Shown here: one piece after another, positions 24,359-33,608 of the stretch
Layout of the letters: every line of letters begins with the position of its first letter
Position numbering within the stretch: the first letter of the stretch is position 1
Source: Vibrio sp. VB16
Lineage (GTDB): Bacteria; Pseudomonadota; Gammaproteobacteria; Enterobacterales; Vibrionaceae
DNA length: 64,000 nt
Direction of reading: 5' to 3'
Assembly: GCF_015594925.2 (NCBI RefSeq)
Contig: NZ_CP087591.1
Coordinates: forward strand, 744,001-808,000
The notes under the pieces: generated by a model
The model's database searches: none
Told to the model about the DNA's origin: nothing
The model's input: only the letters and a program-made list of their open reading frames with translations
Translations under genes and position numbers: made by a program

Positions 24359-26536
24359 CTATCTTCCAGCTTCCTGACGCACTTCTGTAAGTCTTCTTGC
24401 AATCCTATTCACTTCTTCGCGAGCAAATATGTCATCTAACCCAACAGAAAGCTTGCGACGCCAGTTAGGATATTCATTGACAGTGCCTGGAATATTGACG
24501 GGTTTATCCATTTCTAGCCAATCTTCTAGCTGAACACTCAACAAGGTTGAGGAACCAGAAGCAAGGTGAAGCTGCAATGCCTCACTTAGGTGTTGATCCA
24601 TTGCGACTAAGGTTGCATCTCTTCCTACGCAGTCCGGTAAGCGGCCATGCCAAGCAACACTATTAAGTATCTCTTGCTTGCACTTTAAACGGTCATCAAA
24701 TAGAACTTCAAGCTGCTTTTCATCTGGATATAAACCAAGTTCTTTGCCCATCTTTAGGTCATCGCAGTGCCAGAAACCACGTAATGTCGGCATATCGTGC
24801 GTACAAAGAGCGGACATAGACTGATCTTTGTAATGCGCTGGAGAATAATAACCACCATCCTCCGCGACTTCAAAGAAGAACACCTTGTATGAATGCACAC
24901 CGGCATCCGCAAGAATATCCACTATCTCATCAGGTACGGTACCTAAATCTTCGCCAATCACTGAGCACTGATGTCGATGCGATTCAAGCGCAAGAATGGC
25001 AAGCATATCCTCTACTGGATAGTAGATATAGGCCCCTTCTGTTGCACCTTCACCTTTAGGGATTAACCAGAGACGTAACAGCCCTAATACGTGATCAATT
25101 CGAAGTGAACCACAATGCTTCATATTGGCTCGAAGCAGTTTTATATACGCATCGTAACTGGTTTCTTGCAAGACCAGAGGGTTAAGTGGTGGCAGCCCCC
25201 AGTTTTGGCCAAGCGGTCCCAATACATCTGGTGGAGCACCGATGCTTGCACCTTGAACGAGAACACCATCGTCTGCCCAAGTTTCAGATCCCGAATCAGC
25301 AACACCAACGGCTAAATCACGATAAAGACCAACGGACATACCTTTCTCTTCAGCCAATACTTGCGCTTCATGGATCTGGCTATCTGCCACCCATTGAAGA
25401 TAAAAATACAGCTGAACTAATTCTTGATTGTCCGCGATAAACTTTTGAACAGCGGCGTTATCAAAATGACGGTACTGTTCAGGGAAAACAGGCCAACCCC
25501 AAACCGAAGAATCTTCTTTGTGTAACTTGCTGTGTAACGCATCAAAGGCTGCTTGATGTTTTAGGCTTGCTCCACCTTCTTCAATGAAGGCCAAAAACTC
25601 AGCTGCACGCTCACTTTCTTTATCTAAGTGACGTGTTTTAAATTCGTTATAAAGAAGAGGCAAAACACTCATCTTTAGATCAGCAACTTCAGTATAATTA
25701 ACCCAATGAGCATCGCGAACTCTTTGCAATCGATGTTGGAAGTCCGTGCTGCCAACTTTTTGCTGTGCTTCAACGCTTAATACGAACTCAGGGACTGAAC
25801 TTACGTCTATGTAAAGCACGTTCAACCAACGACGTGAAGATGGGCTGTACGGGCTAGCACCTTCTGGATTAGCAGGAAACAGCGAGTGAATAGGGTTTAA
25901 GCCAACGAAATCACCACCGCGGGACGCCACTTCAGCGACAAGCTGTTTAAGATCCCCAAAATCACCAATACCCCAATTGTGCTGAGTACGCAGAGTATAG
26001 AGTTGTACACTCGGCCCCCACATTTTTTTACCCGCTTCGATCTGCTCTTGTTTATAACAAGCCGTTGGGGTCACAATCAATGTCATTTCATAAGGTGTCT
26101 TACGGCGTTTACGGCTAACAATCAGCTTGTGATAACCCCAAGCAAGATTCGGCAATTGAAATACCAATGACCCGCCTTCAGCGCGTTCATCTCTAACAAT
26201 TTGAGATTGTAAATACCCTTCAAGTACTTCGCCTTGCTCTGTTTCCAAACGCCAGCTAAATTCGCTTTCGCGTGCACTGACGCCTAAGTTCAAACTCACT
26301 TCAACAGGTTGATCACTACCACGAACAACAAGCACAGAATCTAATACATCTTTCTTATGCTTTTTTTCGGCAGATTTGAGTAACTTTTCATCACTCGATG
26401 TATCGTAACCTAGAGACGCAAGCAGTCGACGGATGGTTTCGTCTTTAACGGTCGCATCTTCTCCCCATGCACTGACATAACTATCTGCAATTCTAGCTAT
26501 TTCAGCGACTTGTTTTAGTGCTGATTGTTGTTTCAT
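24359..26536 (-). CDS. malQ: 4-alpha-glucanotransferase (amylomaltase) MalQ
   Basis: This GH77 enzyme disproportionates maltodextrins, releasing glucose and longer chains for the phosphorylase. It is 725 residues, slightly longer than E. coli MalQ (694). Seen are LYTLRTQHNWGIGDFGDL at the start of the barrel, RIDHVLGL (nucleophile region), IGEDLGTVPDEI (acid/base) and CTHDMPTLRGFW (third catalytic Asp). The N-terminal 150 residues are the usual extra domain of enterobacterial and vibrio forms. It follows malP by 161 bases with a strong hairpin between them. Confidence 0.95.
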   Translation of the reverse strand: MKQQSALKQVAEIARIADSYVSAWGEDATVKDETIRRLLASLGYDTSSDEKLLKSAEKKHKKDVLDSVLVVRGSDQPVEVSLNLGVSARESEFSWRLETEQGEVLEGYLQSQIVRDERAEGGSLVFQLPNLAWGYHKLIVSRKRRKTPYEMTLIVTPTACYKQEQIEAGKKMWGPSVQLYTLRTQHNWGIGDFGDLKQLVAEVASRGGDFVGLNPIHSLFPANPEGASPYSPSSRRWLNVLYIDVSSVPEFVLSVEAQQKVGSTDFQHRLQRVRDAHWVNYTEVADLKMSVLPLLYNEFKTRHLDKESERAAEFLAFIEEGGASLKHQAAFDALHSKLHKEDSSVWGWPVFPEQYRHFDNAAVQKFIADNQELVQLYFYLQWVADSQIHEAQVLAEEKGMSVGLYRDLAVGVADSGSETWADDGVLVQGASIGAPPDVLGPLGQNWGLPPLNPLVLQETSYDAYIKLLRANMKHCGSLRIDHVLGLLRLWLIPKGEGATEGAYIYYPVEDMLAILALESHRHQCSVIGEDLGTVPDEIVDILADAGVHSYKVFFFEVAEDGGYYSPAHYKDQSMSALCTHDMPTLRGFWHCDDLKMGKELGLYPDEKQLEVLFDDRLKCKQEILNSVAWHGRLPDCVGRDATLVAMDQHLSEALQLHLASGSSTLLSVQLEDWLEMDKPVNIPGTVNEYPNWRRKLSVGLDDIFAREEVNRIARRLTEVRQEAGR

Positions 26537-26655
26537 TATTTTCTCCGAAGCTGCATTAGCATCTTCATTTCAGTAGGGGTACGCAATAGATACCAAATCC
26601 AGTAGAAGTCTTTGTCCAACAACTCAACAAGATGAAAACGGCTAATGGATTGGGT

Positions 26656-26690
26656 ATCAAAGCCAAGATAATCTCTACCTTGGCTTTGAT
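26656..26690. other. intercistronic hairpin between malP and malQ
   Basis: A perfect 12-base stem (ATCAAAGCCAAG at 26656-26667, with its complement at 26679-26690) lies eight bases after the malP stop. No T-run follows in the direction of transcription, so it more likely stabilises the malP end of the message, or partly attenuates malQ, than terminates fully. Confidence 0.6.
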
Positions 26691-26697
26691 CTTATAA

Positions 26698-29151
26698 CTA
26701 GCGCTTAACGGCTTCTAGTTTCCAGATATTATTTACATAGTCACGAATTGAACGGTCAGAACTGAATTTGCCGACCAGTGCTGTATTCAATATCGCTTTA
26801 CGTGCCCAACCTTCTTGGTCACGGTACTGTGCGTCCATATCTTCATGTGCTTTCACATAAGAGGAAAAATCAGCAAGACATAGATAAGGGTCACCACCAT
26901 CTAACAAGCTGTCAAATGTCGCACGAAGCTTGCCGGGTTGGCCTGGTGTGAACTCATCGCTCAGAAGTAGATCCAATGATGCTTTCAATAATGGATCTGA
27001 GTTGTAGTAGTCAAATGGGTTATAGCCACTCGCTCGTAGAGCTTCCACACCATCAACATCCAAGCCAAAGATGTAGATATTTTCATCACCTACTTCTTCA
27101 CGAATCTCCACGTTTGCACCATCCATCGTACCAATAGTTAACGCGCCGTTTAGAGCCATCTTCATGTTGCCTGTACCAGACGCTTCTTTACCTGCGGTAG
27201 AGATTTGCTCGGAGACGTCAGCAGCAGGAATAATGATTTCCGCCATGCTTACACGGTAATCTGGGATAAATACAACTTTGAGCTTGTGATTAACACGTTT
27301 GTCATTGTTGATCTTCTCTGCCACTTTGTTTGTCGCGTAAATAATCTCTTTAGCAAGGTGGTAACCCGGCGCCGCTTTTGCTGCAAAAAATACAACACGT
27401 GGTGCCATATCAAATGTCGGATCGTTCAATAAACGATGATACAAAGATAGAATGTGCAGCAAGTTTAGATGCTGACGTTTGTATTCATGAAGACGCTTAA
27501 TCTGGACATCAAAGATGGCATTGGTATCAAGTTCAATACCCATGTTTTCTTGTACCCAGTTGGCTAAACGCTGCTTGTTTTCTTTCTTAACAGCCATGTA
27601 TCGTTTTTGGAACGCTTTATCTTCCGCAAATTCTGCTACTTGTGTCAACTGGTCAAGATCGGCGGGCCACTCTGTACCAATTTTCTCAGAGATTAAGTCC
27701 GAAAGGCCTGGGTTACAGAACTTCAACCAACGACGAGGAGTCACACCGTTCGTTACGTTTTGTAGCTTGTTTGGATATAGCTCATTGAACTCAGGGAATA
27801 GATCGCGCTTAACCAGTGCAGAGTGAAGAGCCGCAACACCGTTTACCGCGTATGAACCAACAACACATAGATTTGCCATACGCACCATGCGGTGGAAACC
27901 TTCTTGGATAATAGAAAGCTTACGTTGTTTTTCAACATCACCTGGCCACTTAGCACGTACATCGGCTAGGAATAGGTGGTTAATCTGATAGATGATTTCC
28001 ATATGACGAGGAAGAAGACGCTGAATAAGTGATTCACTCCACGTTTCCAGTGCTTCTGGCAATAACGTATGGTTTGTATAAGCAAACGTTTTTGAACAAA
28101 TAGCCCATGCGGCATCCCAAGAAAGATCACGCTCATCCATCAGAATACGCATCAATTCAGGAATAGCGATCGTTGGATGCGTATCGTTAAGCTGAATGGT
28201 CTCATATTTAGGTAAGTCGGCTATTTTATGACCCGCCGCGTCATGACGACGTAGAATGTCTGCCATTGATGCTGCACTGTGGAAATACTGCTGCATTAGA
28301 CGAAGTGTTTTACCCTTTTCGTGGTTATCGTTTGGATAAAGAACTTTAGTAATGTTACCCGAGTCGATCAGCGCATGCTGTGCTTCAAAGTAATCACCAT
28401 TGTTAAAACTTTCTAGGGAGAACGGGGCAATTGCACGACATTCCCAAAGGCGCAATGGATAAACCGTATTACTTTCGTAACCGACGATTGGAAGATCCCA
28501 AGGCATACCTTGAACTTGCATACCTGGTACCCAACGACGTTTTTCTACACCGTTAACAAACTCAGAATCAACATGGCCATAAAAACCAATTTGCTGTGCA
28601 TATTCAGGACGAGCAACTTCCCATGGGTAGCCTTCAACACCGCGCCATGCGTCAGGTGCTTCTTTTTGATGACCTTGTTCAAAAGATTGTTTGAATAGAC
28701 CATATTCATAATGAAGGCCATATCCAATGGTTGGAAATTCTTGAGCTGCACACGAATCCATGAAACATGCAGCAAGACGACCCAAACCACCATTACCTAG
28801 TGATGGGTCTCGTTCTTCTTCAAGCAGGTCAGAAAGGTTCTGACCAAGTTCAGTCATCGCGTCTGTAATTTGCCCGTACAAACCCATACTAATCAGGTTA
28901 TTACCTGTTAGGCGACCGATTAAAAATTCTAGAGAAAGATAGTTAACGCTCTTCGCGTTTTGAATAGCCTTGTCATTTTCCGTTTCTAATAGGTCAAGTG
29001 TGGTCAATTCAGCCAATGCGCGTCCCATTGCTAGGTACCAAGCACGAGAGTCAGCGTGTTCTATTGTGGTCGCATAAGTTGCACTTAGATGTTTCTTAAC
29101 ATTAGCTTGGAAAGAGGCTTTATCAAATTTCTTTTGTTGAGTTGGTTTCAT
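26698..29151 (-). CDS. malP: maltodextrin/glycogen phosphorylase MalP
   Basis: This enzyme removes glucose-1-phosphate units from the non-reducing end of alpha-1,4-glucans with pyridoxal phosphate as cofactor. At 817 residues it has full length for GT35. The PLP lysine motif EASGTGNMKMALNG is intact, as are GNGGLGRLAACFMDS and QLNDTHPTIAIPELMR. It is the first gene of malPQ, facing malT across 563 bases, as in enteric bacteria and V. cholerae. Two MalT-box-like sites lie 64-94 bases upstream of its start. Confidence 0.95.
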   Translation of the reverse strand: MKPTQQKKFDKASFQANVKKHLSATYATTIEHADSRAWYLAMGRALAELTTLDLLETENDKAIQNAKSVNYLSLEFLIGRLTGNNLISMGLYGQITDAMTELGQNLSDLLEEERDPSLGNGGLGRLAACFMDSCAAQEFPTIGYGLHYEYGLFKQSFEQGHQKEAPDAWRGVEGYPWEVARPEYAQQIGFYGHVDSEFVNGVEKRRWVPGMQVQGMPWDLPIVGYESNTVYPLRLWECRAIAPFSLESFNNGDYFEAQHALIDSGNITKVLYPNDNHEKGKTLRLMQQYFHSAASMADILRRHDAAGHKIADLPKYETIQLNDTHPTIAIPELMRILMDERDLSWDAAWAICSKTFAYTNHTLLPEALETWSESLIQRLLPRHMEIIYQINHLFLADVRAKWPGDVEKQRKLSIIQEGFHRMVRMANLCVVGSYAVNGVAALHSALVKRDLFPEFNELYPNKLQNVTNGVTPRRWLKFCNPGLSDLISEKIGTEWPADLDQLTQVAEFAEDKAFQKRYMAVKKENKQRLANWVQENMGIELDTNAIFDVQIKRLHEYKRQHLNLLHILSLYHRLLNDPTFDMAPRVVFFAAKAAPGYHLAKEIIYATNKVAEKINNDKRVNHKLKVVFIPDYRVSMAEIIIPAADVSEQISTAGKEASGTGNMKMALNGALTIGTMDGANVEIREEVGDENIYIFGLDVDGVEALRASGYNPFDYYNSDPLLKASLDLLLSDEFTPGQPGKLRATFDSLLDGGDPYLCLADFSSYVKAHEDMDAQYRDQEGWARKAILNTALVGKFSSDRSIRDYVNNIWKLEAVKR

Positions 29152-29714
29152 AGCGAAATCTCATTAATTATCAATTTATCTGTGGCATATCCTGCATTGA
29201 CTTAAGTAGCAGAACATCCTCCCATAAACGTGGTATCGGAGGAGGAGTAGTTAGGGCGTAGATACCTACTCCTACACAATTCAAGATCTAAATCACACTA
29301 CTACGGTTAATTTAATAAACTTAAGTGATTCAGCTCACGTGTACATCTCTTTACCTCAATTAGCCATAAATCGGCTAAAAATGACCTATCGAAAAAAGTA
29401 ACTAAAATATGTCGATTTGGTCACAAAATAATTAAAGCTTAGAATTGTTTCAGCCGTACTAATATGTACAGATGAAATAATTAATTACATCATATCCTAG
29501 TCATTATGTGACAAATGACTCAATTATGGGGCGTAGATGATCATTTACATGCGCTGGGTCATACATATTTGAGAATAGTCATGTACGACAGGGGGACCCT
29601 TAACGTAGGATTAACTTAACCGAGAAAAATAGGCGTATAAGTAGCCCTTTTTACTGTCTAAATACCAAGAGCCGGGTGACTCACCCAGTTCAAAATAACT
29701 CATTGAATATAAAT
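29152..29714. promoter_or_regulatory. divergent malP-malT control region
   Basis: This gene-free region holds control sites for both directions. MalT-box-like decamers (consensus GGGGAKGAGG) are seen at 29236-29245 (TCGGAGGAGG, plus strand) and 29215-29224 (TGGGAGGATG, minus strand), each matching 8 of 10. A CRP-like site AGTGA-N6-TCACG lies at 29324-29339. A GTG at 29676 begins an in-frame 13-residue extension of MalT inside the palindrome GGGTGACTCACCC; I prefer the ATG at 29715. Confidence 0.55.
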
Positions 29715-32423
29715 ATGTTGATACCTTCAAAATTAACTAGACCCGGTCGTTTGCATAACGCGATAGTCAGACCACGAGTACTCGATTTACTGCAACAAGC
29801 GCCTTTCTATAAGCTTGTACTTTTTCGTTCGCCTGCGGGATACGGCAAAACCACCATGGCTGCCCAGTGGTTGGCAAATAAAAGTGCCGTAGGTTGGTAT
29901 AGCATAGACGAGAGTGATAACGACCCATCTCGTTTTGTGAACTATTTCATTCAGGCTATCAACAAAGCAACAGAGGGAAAATGTCCCAGTTCGCAAACAT
30001 TGGCGGAGAGGCGACAGTTCTCCTCACTTCATTCACTCTTTGGCGAAGTTTTTGTTGAACTCTCTGATTATTTCAATGAGTTCTATGTGGTGTTGGATGA
30101 TTATCATCTTGTCGATTCAGATGAGATCCACGAAGCCATGCGTTTTTTCTTAAAAAACATGCCTGACAACATGACACTTGTTGTCACTAGTAGGAGTACA
30201 CCACCTTTGGGAACGGCTAACCTAAGGGTTAGAGATCTCATGATCGAAATCGACAATGGTTTACTCGCCTTTGACACCGAAGAAACAACACGTTTTTTTA
30301 ATCAGCGCGTCTCTGAAGGCATCGATGATGCTACGGCCTCAAACTTACAAACCTACGTCGAAGGTTGGCCTTCGGCTCTGCAATTGATCGCGCTACAAGC
30401 ACAGCATCATAAGCGGACACTTGCGCAATCAGCAGAATCTGTTTCTCAATTTAACCATGCGCATTTATGGGACTACTTGATTGAAGAGGTCTTTGATTTA
30501 CTCGATGAAGATACGAAGTATTTTCTGATGCAATGTTCAGTACTAGAGACATTTAATGACGCCTTGGTGACAGACCTCACCGATAGGGAAGATTCCCTCG
30601 GCATGATTGAATCACTCAATCGTTTTGGACTCTTTATCTATCACTTAGAAGGTGAGCAAGATTGGTACCGATTCCACCACCTCTTTGGCGAGTTTCTTGC
30701 GCATCAAAGAAAAGCACGCATCGCAAATGAAGAAGTTGAGTTGCACCAAAAAGCCGCGGTAGCCTGGCTTAAGTTAGATATTCCATATCAAGCTCTTCGT
30801 CATGCTCAAAAGGCAAAAGATGACGCTCTTATTGCTAAGATCATAACCAACTCTGGTTGGAAGATGTTTAATCATGGCGAGCTGATTGTATTGGAAAATG
30901 CGATCAATCAATTAGATAAAGACTTTTTGTATAGCAATATGAAGCTATCTCTATTGCGAGCGTGGCTATCTCAGAGCCAGCACCGATACAATAAAGTAGA
31001 AGATATGTTAACCATATCTCTTTCCGAGATGAAAAGTAGAAAGATAATTCTCAGCACTAACGACCAAGGTCAAGTAAACGCCTTACTCGCACAAGTTGCG
31101 ATTAATAAAAATGACCCTGTCCTTGCTCTTGAACTGGCTGAATTGGCATTGAGCCAGTTAGATACAACTATCTATCGTAGCCGGATTGTTGCCACTTCCA
31201 TTGTTGGTGAAGTTAACCATGTATTGGGTAAATTAGATCGCGCATTGCCTCTGATGCAACAAACCGAGAAACTGGCCCGTCAACATCAATTATATCATCA
31301 AGCATTGTGGGCACTGTTACAACAAAGTGAAATATTAGTCGCACAAGGATTTGTACAAGCCGCATTTGAGATGCAAGATAATGCCTTTAAACTCATTGAA
31401 GAGCAGAAGCTTCAACAACTGCCTCTCCACGAGTTTCTGCTGCGTTCTAGAGCGCAAATACTCTGGTGTTGGAATCGCTTAGACGAAGCAGAAGAGTGTG
31501 CTTACAAAGGGATTGATGTACTAGGAAAGGCCGATCCTAGTAAACATTTACACAGCTATTCTATGTTGGCTCGTATTGCTATTGGCCGAGGTGAACTTGA
31601 TAAAGCCGCAAGGTTTATCGAACAGATAGAACACCTATTGGAACAGTCAACCTATCACCTAGACTGGACAGCTAACGCATCGCTCTCCTTAATACTTTAT
31701 TGGCAAGCACGCAACGATGTCGAATCCACGAAGCAATGGTTAATAAAAGCAAATCGACCAGTTGAAGCAAAAAACCACTTTTTGCAGCTGCAATGGCGAA
31801 ATATTACCAGAGCACAGATCTATGTTGGTCAATATGATGAGGCAAAAATAAGCTTAACATTTTTACAAAATGAAGCCGAAGCTTCAGAACTCATCACCGA
31901 TATAAACAGAAATCTTATTGTGGATGCTATCCTTGCCATAAAACAGAACGATGATGAACGGGCTAGCGATATGCTTAAAGCCGCATTAAGCATGACAAAT
32001 CAGACGGGAATGATAGGTAACTTCTTAATTGATGGTGCTTCTATTGACCACCTGCTACAAAAGCTGATGAGTAAATCAACGTTAGGCGATCTCGAAAAAC
32101 ATAGAGCACAACAGCTTGTAAAAGACATATCGAGTAAGCAGCGCAGCCGCTCAATTCATTTTGATGAGGAGTTCATCGACAAGCTTCTTAATCATCCGAA
32201 TATTCCGGAGTTGGTTAGAACCAGTCCATTAACCCACCGAGAATGGCAGGTATTAGGCTTGATCTACTCTGGTTTCAGTAACGAGCAAATTGCACAAGAG
32301 TTAGATGTGGCAGGGACAACAATCAAAACTCACATTCGTAATCTTTATCAAAAGCTGAATATAGCCAATAGAAAAGAAGCAATAGAAACTGCCGAAAATT
32401 TGCTCAATCTAATGGGTTATTGA
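29715..32423 (+). CDS. malT: ATP-dependent maltose regulon activator MalT
   Basis: This is a STAND-class transcription activator switched on by maltotriose and ATP. At 902 residues it matches E. coli MalT (901). The ATG at 29715 gives MLIPSKLTRP, the same N-terminus as E. coli. Walker A is SPAGYGKTT (about residues 39-47), and FYVVLDDYHLVDSDEIHEAM is the Walker B region. A TPR-like superhelix fills the middle. The C-terminal LuxR-type helix-turn-helix reads SPLTHREWQVLGLIYSGFSN through IKTHIRNLYQKL. Targets in this window are probably malPQ, lamB-malM and glgX. Confidence 0.96.
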   Translation: MLIPSKLTRPGRLHNAIVRPRVLDLLQQAPFYKLVLFRSPAGYGKTTMAAQWLANKSAVGWYSIDESDNDPSRFVNYFIQAINKATEGKCPSSQTLAERRQFSSLHSLFGEVFVELSDYFNEFYVVLDDYHLVDSDEIHEAMRFFLKNMPDNMTLVVTSRSTPPLGTANLRVRDLMIEIDNGLLAFDTEETTRFFNQRVSEGIDDATASNLQTYVEGWPSALQLIALQAQHHKRTLAQSAESVSQFNHAHLWDYLIEEVFDLLDEDTKYFLMQCSVLETFNDALVTDLTDREDSLGMIESLNRFGLFIYHLEGEQDWYRFHHLFGEFLAHQRKARIANEEVELHQKAAVAWLKLDIPYQALRHAQKAKDDALIAKIITNSGWKMFNHGELIVLENAINQLDKDFLYSNMKLSLLRAWLSQSQHRYNKVEDMLTISLSEMKSRKIILSTNDQGQVNALLAQVAINKNDPVLALELAELALSQLDTTIYRSRIVATSIVGEVNHVLGKLDRALPLMQQTEKLARQHQLYHQALWALLQQSEILVAQGFVQAAFEMQDNAFKLIEEQKLQQLPLHEFLLRSRAQILWCWNRLDEAEECAYKGIDVLGKADPSKHLHSYSMLARIAIGRGELDKAARFIEQIEHLLEQSTYHLDWTANASLSLILYWQARNDVESTKQWLIKANRPVEAKNHFLQLQWRNITRAQIYVGQYDEAKISLTFLQNEAEASELITDINRNLIVDAILAIKQNDDERASDMLKAALSMTNQTGMIGNFLIDGASIDHLLQKLMSKSTLGDLEKHRAQQLVKDISSKQRSRSIHFDEEFIDKLLNHPNIPELVRTSPLTHREWQVLGLIYSGFSNEQIAQELDVAGTTIKTHIRNLYQKLNIANRKEAIETAENLLNLMGY

Positions 32424-32492
32424 TAGAATCGTTCCCATAGTTAGGTGCGGCGTTTTTTAGCTGGTTTCGTCACTTTTCTATTTGGTCTGGTT

Positions 32493-32554
32493 ATCCCCAC
32501 GAAAGTGGGGGTCTCATACTACGCGATTTCCGTTTCACGGGAATGGCAAAACGG
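32493..32554. repeat. REP-like double hairpin element after malT
   Basis: A first hairpin, CCCCAC-GAAA-GTGGGG (32495-32510), has a GNRA loop. A second follows, CCGTTT (32530-32535) with AAACGG (32549-32554). Dispersed repeats with CCCCACGAAAGTGGGG-like heads are common between bacterial genes. No second copy is evident in this window, so the repeat status is inferred. It may also serve as the malT transcript end. Confidence 0.45.
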
Positions 32555-32588
32555 ATGGGAACGCTAATTTTACTATCACGGAAACCAA

Positions 32589-33272
32589 ATGATTCTAAAG
32601 GAATGGACATCAAATAGGCTATGGTATGCCAATATGTACTACACCAAGTTTGGTTTATCGCACCTGCACAGAATGGTGGTCATTCGGCTGATAGATGGGT
32701 CAATCGTAATACACAACCCTATCGATTTAGGCATACAACTGCAGCACGAACTCTCTAGACTTGGTTCTGTCAAATCTGTCATTTGTGCCTCTCCAAGCTA
32801 TCATCAGTATCTATCCGAATGGTGGCTCACCTACCCAGACGCACTTTTTTATGCGACACCCACTCTGATACAAAAACGCTCAGATATTAATTTCGATGGC
32901 GCGTTATCCAATTATGCACCTTTAACATGGAAAAATGACCTATTTCAAACGGCGCTATTGGGATTTGATCAACCACGTAAGGTCATGTTCTGCGATCCAG
33001 ACAGTCGTACTCTCATATTAAGTGACCATTTATTTGCAGTACAAGACACGCTTCCTGTTGGTCAGAAAATACTCACGTGGGCTCATGGCATAAATCGAGA
33101 TCTTAAAATTTCTTATTCTGATAAACGTCACTTGAGCAATATGGCGGCATTGAGGGCATCGATACAAGAGGTCATGACTTGGCCTTTTGATAAATTGATA
33201 TCTAGCAATGGGTTAATCATTGAAGCAAATGCAAAGAAGCATTTTTATCAGGCATTTTGGTGGGCGTTCTAA
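32589..33272 (+). CDS. DUF4336 family protein
   Basis: This 227-residue cytoplasmic protein fits the DUF4336 family, related by fold to metallo-beta-lactamase-like hydrolases. Seen are the N-terminal RMVVIRLIDGSIVIHNPIDL, the KSVICASPSYHQYLSEW segment (where lactamase-fold proteins keep metal-binding histidines) and PRKVMFCDPDSRTLILSD. A full metal ligand set is not evident, so activity is uncertain. The ATG at 32589 has only a weak ribosome site (GGAAACC). The minus-strand Qrr RNA ends next to its stop codon, so the two transcripts meet tail to tail. Confidence 0.7.
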   Translation: MILKEWTSNRLWYANMYYTKFGLSHLHRMVVIRLIDGSIVIHNPIDLGIQLQHELSRLGSVKSVICASPSYHQYLSEWWLTYPDALFYATPTLIQKRSDINFDGALSNYAPLTWKNDLFQTALLGFDQPRKVMFCDPDSRTLILSDHLFAVQDTLPVGQKILTWAHGINRDLKISYSDKRHLSNMAALRASIQEVMTWPFDKLISSNGLIIEANAKKHFYQAFWWAF

Positions 33273-33273
33273 T

Positions 33274-33381
33274 AAAAAAAACCAACCGCAATAATTGCGA
33301 TTGGTAAATAGATATTGTGAACAATAGTTATTCACTAACAACGTCAGTTGGCTAGGTGACCCTCGGCTTTAAGAAGGGTCA
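33274..33381 (-). ncRNA. qrr: Qrr quorum-regulatory small RNA (Qrr2-5 type)
   Basis: On the minus strand the RNA begins TGACCC at 33381. Stem-loop 1 pairs TGACCC with GGGTCA (33376-33381 with 33357-33362). The invariant target-pairing core CTAGCCAACTGACGTTG and TTAGTGAA occupy 33331-33355. A small GTGAA/TTCAC hairpin (33317-33335) follows. A terminator hairpin (ACCAA...TTGGT, 33281-33305) leads into a T-run at 33274-33281. Qrr RNAs act with Hfq on luxR/hapR, aphA and luxO messages at low cell density. The long loop in stem-loop 1 fits Qrr2-5 and not Qrr1, which lacks these bases. About 108 nt is the usual size. Which Qrr it is cannot be told without synteny. Confidence 0.93.
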
Positions 33382-33391
33382 TTAACACTAA

Positions 33392-33407
33392 TGCATCATG
33401 CGTGCCA
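33392..33407 (-). promoter_or_regulatory. sigma-54 promoter of the Qrr gene
   Basis: On the minus strand it reads TGGCACGCATGATGCA, matching TGGCACG-N4-TTGCA at all but one defined base. The conserved GC lies 12 bases before the predicted RNA start at 33381. All known qrr genes are sigma-54 dependent. Confidence 0.9.
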
Positions 33408-33468
33408 AATTTATATATATCGTTTCGCTCTAAATTCAACCTACTTAAGACTCACTTGACCCATTAAT

Positions 33469-33495
33469 TCGCATAATGCAAATCGCATATTGCGA
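33469..33495. promoter_or_regulatory. two LuxO-type activator sites
   Basis: Two dyads resemble the LuxO site TTGCA-N3-TGCAA as I recall it. TCGCA-TAA-TGCAA lies at 33469-33481 and TCGCA-TAT-TGCGA at 33483-33495. They stand 62-88 bases upstream of the -24 box of the Qrr promoter and 14 bases apart. The second is a perfect inverted repeat around TAT. Confidence 0.7.
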
Positions 33496-33608
33496 ATTAA
33501 GGCAAATTGCTATGAGATAGGTTGCAGAACGATAAAGAACGGACTCTTTTCTCTCTTGCAAAAATTCTTGTATACTCTTTGGCTACTTAAATCAGAATCT
33601 ATCAATTA

